From Pseudomonadota bacterium (GTDB lineage Bacteria; Pseudomonadota; Gammaproteobacteria; GRL18), in assembly GCA_030632745.1 (NCBI GenBank), contig DAOVUE010000160.1, forward strand, positions 1 through 5,075: a stretch of DNA of 5,075 nucleotides, in the 5' to 3' direction. Both the position numbers and the translations under genes were made by a program. Below, one piece after another: positions 1-4,112 of this stretch. Below the pieces are notes generated by a model that worked only from the letters and a program-made list of their open reading frames with translations, had not been told where the DNA came from and ran no database searches. How positions within the stretch are numbered: position 1 is the stretch's first letter; every line of letters starts with the position of its first letter.

Positions 1-29
1 CCAATCAGTTTACGTAAACTTTTTGGCAT
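1..29 (-). CDS. 5' end of a divergent, unidentified gene (partial)
   Basis: Read on the minus strand, an ATG at 29-27 opens a frame of nine complete codons (MPKSLRKLI, with the next codon starting GG) that runs off the window. A GGAG Shine-Dalgarno sequence (minus strand, 42-39) lies nine bases upstream, which is good spacing. A weak promoter can be proposed on the minus strand (TTGCAG at 100-95, 16-base spacer, TATGAA at 78-73), but both hexamers are poor. The basic N-terminus is too short to assign a family. Start codon plus ribosome site make a real gene likely, though nine codons cannot prove it. Confidence 0.5.
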
Positions 30-38
30 TTTTATTTA

Positions 39-42
39 CTCC
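39..42 (-). promoter_or_regulatory. Ribosome binding site of the divergent partial gene
   Basis: GGAG on the minus strand, nine bases before the ATG at 29-27. It is the main reason for believing that a gene starts at the left edge of the window. Confidence 0.45.
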
Positions 43-97
43 GGGAGATTGTCATATTGCTGATATTGGGGCTTCATACAGAAAAATCCATAGTCTG

Positions 98-152
98 CAA
101 GCTCCTAAGAGCTTGTCCGAGAATAGAAATTCTAGCAGGGAAAAGCTCTTAG
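98..152. repeat. Inverted-repeat hairpin region beside the MITE
   Basis: CTAAGAGCTT (105-114) is perfectly complementary to AAGCTCTTAG (143-152). Inside this pair, AGAAT (120-124) can pair with ATTCT (129-133). An alternative hairpin uses CAAGCTC (98-104) and GAGCTTG (109-115) around the loop CTAA. The two structures share bases and exclude each other, so the region could switch between folds if transcribed. No T-run follows, so it does not look like an intrinsic terminator. It may be an older palindromic repeat into which the neighbouring element inserted. Confidence 0.5.
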
Positions 153-281
153 AGGTACTTGCAAAACTCCTCAATACGTCATTCCTGCGAAGGCAGGAAT
201 CTAGAAATCAAAGACTTACAGTCAATAAATATGGATTCCCGCTAAAAGAATGCGGGAATGACGGAGTTTTGCAAGTACCTC
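152..281. mobile_element. MITE-like element, 130 bp, with 19-bp terminal inverted repeats
   Basis: The ends, GAGGTACTTGCAAAACTCC (152-170) and its exact reverse complement at 263-281, form perfect 19-bp terminal inverted repeats. CTTA occurs directly outside both ends (148-151 and 282-285), consistent with a four-base target duplication. Inside lie two hairpins: ATTCCTGC/GCAGGAAT (181-188/193-200) and ATTCCCGC/GCGGGAAT (235-242/252-259). The outer parts of these hairpins can also pair with each other (CGTCATTCC with GGAATGACG). The ATTCC...GGAAT core resembles, from memory, short repeats scattered in Neisseria (dRS3) and many gammaproteobacteria. There is no transposase gene inside, so movement would need one supplied from elsewhere. 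The palindromic structure is certain; its status as a mobile element is inferred. Confidence 0.75.
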
Positions 282-339
282 CTTAGTTAAAGAATAAACT
301 AATCAGCCTTCGATTGGAACACTCCATCTACCCTTACAA

Positions 340-348
340 TGCTATAAT
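340..348 (+). promoter_or_regulatory. Extended -10 promoter for the NusG-II/Gx/tonB cluster
   Basis: TGCTATAAT gives a perfect TATAAT (343-348) with an upstream TGN extension. No good -35 sits at the normal distance; TTGGAA at 314-319 is 23 bases away, which is too far. Extended -10 promoters can work without a -35. Transcription would start near 354-356, inside the palindrome ACTAATTAGT (353-362), which could be an operator. The leader before the TTG start would be about 30 bases. Confidence 0.6.
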
Positions 349-385
349 CCTAACTAATTAGTAAGCAGACAACGTTGGATTAATA

Positions 386-805
386 TTGAATAACGTACTC
401 CTCAAGCCCGCAGATATCATTATCTTATTGCTGGCTGTTGCTTTAACAGTCTGGCTTTATACTTTTTTCTGGTTTGGCAATACAGCGTCAGGTGATGCTG
501 AATTTTTAACCATCCAGATCGCTGATAATCCTCCACAACGATACGATTTGGGTGAAGACAGGATGATTGAAATTGAGGGGGCTATGGGAAAGAGTGTTAT
601 AGAAATAAAACAAAAAAAAGCCCGTTTTATTCATTCACCCTGCCGTAATAAAGTTTGCATTATTCATGGCTGGCTCAGCAGCAGCGGGGATATTAGTGCC
701 TGCCTGCCCAATAAAATGAGCATCAGTCTACACGGGTCTCTGCAGCAGCAGGGCTCTCTACAGCAGCATGGCAATCAATATGATGCCATAGCCGGTGGGC
801 AATAA
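386..805 (+). CDS. NusG domain II-containing membrane-anchored protein (EetA-like)
   Basis: This is a 139-residue protein with one N-terminal membrane segment (about residues 10-30) and an outward-facing small beta domain of the NusG domain II family (PF07009). The family signature is visible as SPCRNKVC (84-91), then ACLPNK (105-110), with Cys86, Cys91 and Cys106. It is unrelated in role to the transcription factor NusG. Family members commonly sit beside a Gx transporter, and I recall the pair as EetA/EetB in extracellular electron transfer loci of Firmicutes. The start is TTG: an in-frame stop lies at 362-364, and the next plausible start would remove the membrane anchor. The ribosome site is weak (GGA, 377-379). 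The C-terminus carries a tandem GSLQQQ/GSLQQH duplication (734-769). The biochemical role is not established from sequence. Confidence 0.82.
   Translation: MNNVLLKPADIIILLLAVALTVWLYTFFWFGNTASGDAEFLTIQIADNPPQRYDLGEDRMIEIEGAMGKSVIEIKQKKARFIHSPCRNKVCIIHGWLSSSGDISACLPNKMSISLHGSLQQQGSLQQHGNQYDAIAGGQ
734..769 (+). repeat. Two-copy 18-bp in-frame tandem duplication
   Basis: Copies at 734-751 and 752-769 agree at 15 of 18 bases and encode GSLQQQ and GSLQQH. They lie after the conserved NusG-II core. The tail they lengthen is Gln-rich and probably disordered, so this looks like a local duplication with little structural effect. Confidence 0.65.
794..799 (+). promoter_or_regulatory. Ribosome binding site that decides the Gx transporter start
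   Basis: GGTGGG lies seven bases before GTG at 807 and inside the last codons of the preceding gene. It overlaps the alternative GTG at 795, so it cannot serve that start. This favours initiation at 807, one base after the upstream stop codon (803-805), and suggests translational coupling. Confidence 0.45.
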
Positions 806-806
806 A

Positions 807-1373
807 GTGAAACAACTGCATTTTACCACTACACGCCAGGATCATCTGATAGCTCTGCTGACCGCCCTGGCGATTACTATTCATATTATAGAATCCTCTT
901 TCCCCAGCCCGCTGCCGGGCATTAAACCCGGATTGTCCAATGTGATTACTTTGCTGGTTTTTATGCTCTATGGCTGGAAAACCGCACTACAGGTCAGCCT
1001 GCTTCGAGTCATTATCAGCAGCCTCCTGACAGGCACCTTTTTATCACCAACATTTTTACTCAGTCTCTCTGGAGCAGCCTTCAGCTTACTCAGTCTTATA
1101 CTGATACAACTACCGTTCCGCCGCTCTCTGCAAACCTATCAACCCGGAGCTATAGGCTATGCAGTAATTGCTTCTGTCTCTCACATGAGTGGACAGTTTC
1201 TGGTTGCCTGGTATTTTTTTATTCCACACCCCGGTTTATTCAAACTACTTCCTGTTTTCATTACTTTTGCCGTGCTACTTGGCATAGTTAGCGGTATAAT
1301 TACTCAATTGCTTTACAATCAGCTGCATAATGATCTAAAAAACAGTGTTGTGGACAATATTGATAACAAATAG
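807..1373 (+). CDS. Gx transporter family membrane protein (Hpre_diP_synt_I, EetB-like)
   Basis: This very hydrophobic protein has about 188 residues and some five predicted membrane helices. It belongs to the family named Gx transporter or heptaprenyl diphosphate synthase component I (PF07456). Recognisable elements, numbered from the longer form starting at 795, are PGIKPGLSNV (41-50) after the first helix, GWKTALQVSLLRVIISSLLTG (60-80, shown here only by its position and pattern) and the SH..GQ motif (129-134). Despite the old enzyme name, the protein has no DDxxD prenyltransferase motif and resembles an ECF-type substrate-binding membrane component. Its substrate is unknown; links to quinone or flavin export are inference. 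GTG at 807 is preferred over GTG at 795 on ribosome-site grounds. It follows the NusG-II gene by one base, so the two products probably act together. Confidence 0.8.
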   Translation: MKQLHFTTTRQDHLIALLTALAITIHIIESSFPSPLPGIKPGLSNVITLLVFMLYGWKTALQVSLLRVIISSLLTGTFLSPTFLLSLSGAAFSLLSLILIQLPFRRSLQTYQPGAIGYAVIASVSHMSGQFLVAWYFFIPHPGLFKLLPVFITFAVLLGIVSGIITQLLYNQLHNDLKNSVVDNIDNK

Positions 1374-1399
1374 CAGTACATTTAGCAGCTCATTACTTT

Positions 1400-2329
1400 A
1401 TGGCCAATCAGGAAGATAAAAATATTCTGTCATACCGTTCAATAAACACGCCTAATATAATACAAAGTAATGATGCACTGCTCACGGCTTTTTTTGTGAC
1501 TGTTTTATTCCATAGTGTTATTATTTTTGGCGTTAGTTTTACTATTTCTCCGGCCAAAAAAGATCCTGCAAATCAAACTCTTGATATTGTATTAGTAAAG
1601 ACAAAAGCAGAAAAAGCCCCTGAAAATCCTGATTTTTTAGCTCAGGCGGATCAGATGGGAGGGGGTAATGTCAAAGAAAAAACTAAACCCACAAGTAAGA
1701 ACCCGGGGCAAAAACCCACTCAGGGAAATGCTCTGCAAAACAAACCGCAAGCGGCACCGGCTCTGCAGCCCAAAATAATAGACAAGAAATCAATATTATC
1801 AACAGCAAAACCCGCTAAAAAGAAAGCTCCTAAACTGGTTAAGAAGAAAAAGCCCAAACCCAAAAAGAAACCTGTTATTCTTAAGGATCAAATGAGTGAG
1901 CTGCAGCAGCAGATTATTGAAATGGAAGCGGAGCTTGATAAAAAAAATAAAATGTTGGCTAAACGTCCAAAAGCAACCTATATAACCGCTTCAACACGAC
2001 ATACAGCTGATGCCATGTATTTAAAATCATGGACAAAAAAAATTGAACGAATTGGTAATCTGAACTACCCTGGTCAGGCAAGGAAAAATAAATTAGAAGG
2101 ACAGCTGATTCTGGTGGTTGCCCTGAGCCCTGACGGCCATATTATCAATATTCGTGTCAGCCATTCATCAGGCCACAAAATATTAGATAACGCAGCTAAA
2201 CGAATTGTTAAACTGGCAGCACCCTTTGCAGCCGTACCAAAAGATGTTTTGCGGGGAAATAATCGCCTGGTGATTACACGAACCTGGCAATTTTCACATA
2301 ATTCGGGGAAAAACTTCTCTTATAAATAA
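1400..2329 (+). CDS. tonB: TonB-family energy transducer
   Basis: This 309-residue protein has TonB architecture: a short cytoplasmic N-terminus, one membrane helix (about 27-48), a long Lys/Pro-rich periplasmic spacer (strongest at 138-159), a short likely coiled coil (163-187, rich in Glu, Gln and Leu), and a C-terminal TonB domain (about 205-299). In that domain NYPGQAR (222-228), LEGQLILVVALSPDG (232-246), SSGHKILDNAA (256-266) and APF (274-276) match the family pattern. TonB carries proton-motive-force energy from ExbB/ExbD to outer-membrane receptors. No exbB or exbD is present in the window. In Pseudomonas the TonB next to this yqgE-yqgF-pyrR cluster is TonB3, which I recall being linked to twitching motility rather than iron uptake, so the partner here is open. 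The gene starts 26 bases after the previous stop; its ribosome site is poor. Confidence 0.87.
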   Translation: MANQEDKNILSYRSINTPNIIQSNDALLTAFFVTVLFHSVIIFGVSFTISPAKKDPANQTLDIVLVKTKAEKAPENPDFLAQADQMGGGNVKEKTKPTSKNPGQKPTQGNALQNKPQAAPALQPKIIDKKSILSTAKPAKKKAPKLVKKKKPKPKKKPVILKDQMSELQQQIIEMEAELDKKNKMLAKRPKATYITASTRHTADAMYLKSWTKKIERIGNLNYPGQARKNKLEGQLILVVALSPDGHIINIRVSHSSGHKILDNAAKRIVKLAAPFAAVPKDVLRGNNRLVITRTWQFSHNSGKNFSYK

Positions 2330-2353
2330 AGAGTTCTTAATAAACACAGGAAA

Positions 2354-2424
2354 GGGATCGGAGTCAAATTGCATCAGCACCAGGATTAACACAGGAAGGA
2401 GATTAGCAATTTGACTCCGACCCC
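2354..2424. repeat. REP-like inverted repeat (19-bp arms, 33-base loop)
   Basis: GGGATCGGAGTCAAATTGC (2354-2372) is the reverse complement of 2406-2424 except at one position, giving 18 of 19 paired bases around a 33-base spacer. AACACAGGAA also occurs twice directly (2343-2352, just outside the left arm, and 2388-2397, inside the spacer). I recall closely similar GGGGTC.GAGTCAAATT sequences as dispersed repeats near REP-associated tyrosine (Y1) transposase genes in proteobacteria; this is memory, not a search result. No coding capacity. The long spacer and lack of a T-run argue against an intrinsic terminator. Confidence 0.72.
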
Positions 2425-2438
2425 ATCTTCTCAATAAT
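2411..2438 (+). promoter_or_regulatory. Candidate sigma70 promoter for algH-ruvX, -35 inside the repeat
   Basis: TTGACT (2411-2416, five of six consensus bases) and AATAAT (2433-2438, five of six) are separated by 16 bases. Transcription would begin near 2445, about 19 bases before the algH ATG at 2464. The -35 hexamer is part of the right arm of the REP-like repeat; the -10 lies just outside it. Confidence 0.5.
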
Positions 2439-2463
2439 TGACAAGCCTTATAGAAAAAAGCTT

Positions 2464-3039
2464 ATGAATTTAACCAGTCATTTTATTATCGCCATGCCCG
2501 GCCTGGCCGATCCCATGTTTGAAAAAACAGTGAGTTTTATTTGCCAGCATAATGAGCAGGGTGCAATGGGTTTAACGATTAATCGACCTATAGGTATTTC
2601 TTTTTCTGAGCTTTTATCACAGCTTAATATTCCACTAGAAGATAGTAAATTAGCTTCCACACCCATTTATCTCGGCGGTCCTGTTGAAACCGGACATGGT
2701 TTCGTTTTACATTCCAATGATACCAAAAAGCAGCCTGCTCATCAGAATGACTGGGAACAAACTCTATCGATCAATAAACACATCTCTCTCAGTTCATCCA
2801 AAGATATTTTAACAGCCATCGCAAAGGGTGAAGGGCCGACTGATTTTCTCATTATATTAGGTTATTCAGGCTGGACCAGCGGACAAATAGAAAGCGAAAT
2901 CCAGGACAACTCCTGGCTCAATGTACCTGCAGATAATGATATTATTTTTAATACTCCTTTCAGCCGGCGCTGGGAAAGTGCTGCAATGAAAATGGGCATT
3001 GATATTAATCTGATTTCCAGTGACATTGGTCATGCCTGA
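2464..3039 (+). CDS. algH: YqgE/AlgH family protein
   Basis: This 191-residue protein is close to the usual family length (E. coli YqgE is about 187). Conserved stretches are plain: SHFIIAMPGLADPMFEKTV (5-23), GAMGLTINRP (33-42), GGPV (71-74), LGYSGWTSGQIESEI (132-146) and TPFSRRWESA (164-173), ending in GHA. The protein is soluble and cytoplasmic. AlgH was named for an effect on alginate production in Pseudomonas, but its molecular function is not settled. Its constant pairing with ruvX, as here, suggests a linked role. The ATG at 2464 starts directly before the conserved N-terminal motif; the ribosome site is weak. The reading frame overlaps the start of ruvX. Confidence 0.95.
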   Translation: MNLTSHFIIAMPGLADPMFEKTVSFICQHNEQGAMGLTINRPIGISFSELLSQLNIPLEDSKLASTPIYLGGPVETGHGFVLHSNDTKKQPAHQNDWEQTLSINKHISLSSSKDILTAIAKGEGPTDFLIILGYSGWTSGQIESEIQDNSWLNVPADNDIIFNTPFSRRWESAAMKMGIDINLISSDIGHA

Positions 3040-3520
3040 GCCCGTCACTATGGATTATCCATTAAGCAGTACTTTTCTGGGCTTTGATTATAGTCAGAAT
3101 AAGATAGGCATTGCAGTAGGTCAACGCTTAACCGGGACTGCCAATGCTCTCACTACACTGCAGTCACATCATAAAAAAGTGGACTGGGAAAATATTGATC
3201 GAGTATTGAATGAGTGGCATCCCGCCGCTCTTATTGTAGGTCTTCCGCTCACTATGGATGGAGAAGAACAGGAAACCACAGAAACAGCAAAGCTTTTTGC
3301 CAGACAGCTCAACAAAAGGTACAATCTGCCTGTCCATTTTATGGATGAGCGATTAACCTCAAGGGAAGCGAGTCATATTTTAGGTTATGATGGTCACACA
3401 TCACCCAAACGCCATAGCAAAGCAGGAAAAAAAGTTAAAAAACGCAAGCAGCAGGGCCATGATATTGATCAGCTGGCTGCTCAATTAATTTTACAAAGCT
3501 GGTTGCGTGAATACAGTTAA
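3032..3520 (+). CDS. ruvX: Putative Holliday junction resolvase / pre-16S rRNA nuclease RuvX (YqgF)
   Basis: This is an RNase H-fold nuclease of 162 residues from the chosen ATG. FLGFDYSQNKIGIAVGQRLTG (15-35) holds the first catalytic Asp (D19), IVGLP (68-72) the next strand, MDERLTS (104-110) the catalytic Glu (E106), and IDQLAAQLIL (145-154) the last Asp (D146). In E. coli the enzyme is needed to mature the 16S rRNA 5' end; Holliday junction resolution is also proposed. Two oddities are Ser21 where the family usually has Gly (FDYG) and a basic insert around 123-141 (HTSPKRHSKAGKKVKKRKQ), longer than I recall in E. coli. ATG 3032 overlaps algH by eight bases; GTG 3020 and ATG 3050 are alternatives and all keep the domain intact. 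Confidence 0.93.
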   Translation: MPEPVTMDYPLSSTFLGFDYSQNKIGIAVGQRLTGTANALTTLQSHHKKVDWENIDRVLNEWHPAALIVGLPLTMDGEEQETTETAKLFARQLNKRYNLPVHFMDERLTSREASHILGYDGHTSPKRHSKAGKKVKKRKQQGHDIDQLAAQLILQSWLREYS

Positions 3521-3546
3521 TAAGTTAACAGTTAATAGTTAATAAA
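3513..3546 (+). repeat. Short AT-rich GTTAAY repeat cluster after ruvX
   Basis: GTTAAT or GTTAAC occurs four times in 28 bases (3516, 3524, 3531 and 3538), at spacings of 7-8 bases, and ACAGTTAATA is repeated exactly at 3513-3522 and 3528-3537. The first copy includes the ruvX stop codon. It fills most of the 47-base gap before pyrR. It may be a simple slippage-derived repeat or a multi-site binding region; the sequence alone does not decide. Confidence 0.55.
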
Positions 3547-3567
3547 GTAAGTGGAAAATAAAAATTA

Positions 3568-4098
3568 ATGAGTACAAATTCTAATTTAGATAAAATGCTT
3601 GATTTAGATAAACTTCTGGATACTATGTATCGGGGAGTCCTCAACAAGATAGAAGCAATCGATCAGAATGATATTATTATGGTTGGTATTCACACCGGTG
3701 GTTTATGGATTGCAGAATATTTACATAAAAAACTGAAACTATCATCCCCCTTAGGCAGTTTAAATATCTCATTTTATCGTGATGATTTTACTAAAATTGG
3801 TTTACACCCGGAAGTCAAACCTTCACAACTTCCTCCCAGTCTGGATGATAAGCATATTATTTTAATCGATGATGTTTTATTTACAGGTCGAACCATACGT
3901 GCGGCCTTAAATGAAATTTTTGACTATGGCAGACCTGCATCTGTAATTCTTGGTGTATTATTAGATCGTGGTGAGCATGAGCTTCCTATTTGTGCTGATA
4001 TTTGCGCACAGAAAATTTCCTTAGCAGCACATCAGCAAATCAAACTCAGCGGGCCTGAGCCATTGAAACTGACTTTAGTGGAAAAAGAGATTAATTAG
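3568..4098 (+). CDS. pyrR: PyrR, pyrimidine regulatory protein / uracil phosphoribosyltransferase
   Basis: This 176-residue type I phosphoribosyltransferase has the PRPP-binding motif at residues 97-112 ([16 protein letters not shown]), with the acidic pair D101-D102 and the TGRT loop. VGIHTGG (39-45), [15 protein letters not shown] (69-83) and FDYGRPASV (118-126) match the pseudomonad-type PyrR as I remember it. DRGEHELPI (133-141) corresponds to the more usual DRGHRELPI. In Bacillus, PyrR binds leader RNA and attenuates the pyr operon; in Pseudomonas-type operons its role is less clear, and no attenuator is visible here. It lies 14 bases before pyrB, clearly in one operon. ATG 3568 has only a weak, distant purine stretch (GTGGA, 3551-3555) as ribosome site. 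Confidence 0.94.
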   Translation: MSTNSNLDKMLDLDKLLDTMYRGVLNKIEAIDQNDIIMVGIHTGGLWIAEYLHKKLKLSSPLGSLNISFYRDDFTKIGLHPEVKPSQLPPSLDDKHIILIDDVLFTGRTIRAALNEIFDYGRPASVILGVLLDRGEHELPICADICAQKISLAAHQQIKLSGPEPLKLTLVEKEIN

Positions 4099-4101
4099 AA
4101 C

Positions 4102-4105
4102 AGGA
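4102..4105 (+). promoter_or_regulatory. Ribosome binding site of pyrB
   Basis: AGGA lies seven bases before the ATG at 4113 and just after the pyrR stop codon. It is the clearest ribosome site on the + strand in this window and fixes the pyrB start. Confidence 0.65.
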
Positions 4106-4112
4106 TAATTCT

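Larger units (their letters stand above)
30..385. other. Non-coding region with repeats between divergent genes
   Basis: This 356-base stretch lies between the minus-strand start at 29 and the TTG start at 386. I see no credible gene in it. Its contents, left to right, are the ribosome site of the divergent gene (39-42), a small hairpin at 98-115, a 10-bp inverted repeat 105-114/143-152, the MITE-like element 152-281, and an extended -10 promoter at 340-348 followed by the palindrome ACTAATTAGT at 353-362. An open frame at 23-286 (+) exists only because the repeats happen to lack stops in that frame. Confidence 0.8.

Noticed and set aside
7..20. Perfect 14-bp palindrome AGTTTACGTAAACT followed by T's, considered as an operator or terminator
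   Set aside because: It lies inside codons 4-8 of the divergent minus-strand gene and has almost no loop, so chance is the simpler reading.
23..286. 87-codon + strand open frame with a TTG start
   Set aside because: It runs through the inverted repeats, has no ribosome site, and its peptide (FLRRQESR and ECGNDG pieces) is the typical translation of this repeat type, often misannotated as a protein.
612..619. Run of eight A's in the NusG-II gene as a frameshift site
   Set aside because: The conserved Cys motifs continue in the same frame after the run, and no overlapping alternative product is visible.
2354..2424. Inverted repeat as an intrinsic terminator of the tonB transcript
   Set aside because: The 33-base loop is too long and no T-run follows either arm.
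2438..2443. Perfect TTGACA -35 hexamer before algH
   Set aside because: A -10 at the right distance would fall on the algH start codon (TTATGA, 2462-2467), so it would give a leaderless or truncated message; the 2411/2433 pair fits better.
2478..2666. Minus-strand open frame inside algH
   Set aside because: It is antisense to a strongly conserved coding region and has no recognisable domain.
2866..3048. Minus-strand open frame over the algH end
   Set aside because: Shadow of the algH/ruvX coding strand with no motif or ribosome site that I can see.
3521..3567. PyrR-type attenuator upstream of pyrR
   Set aside because: The gap is only 47 bases, with no terminator hairpin, T-run or PyrR-binding loop.
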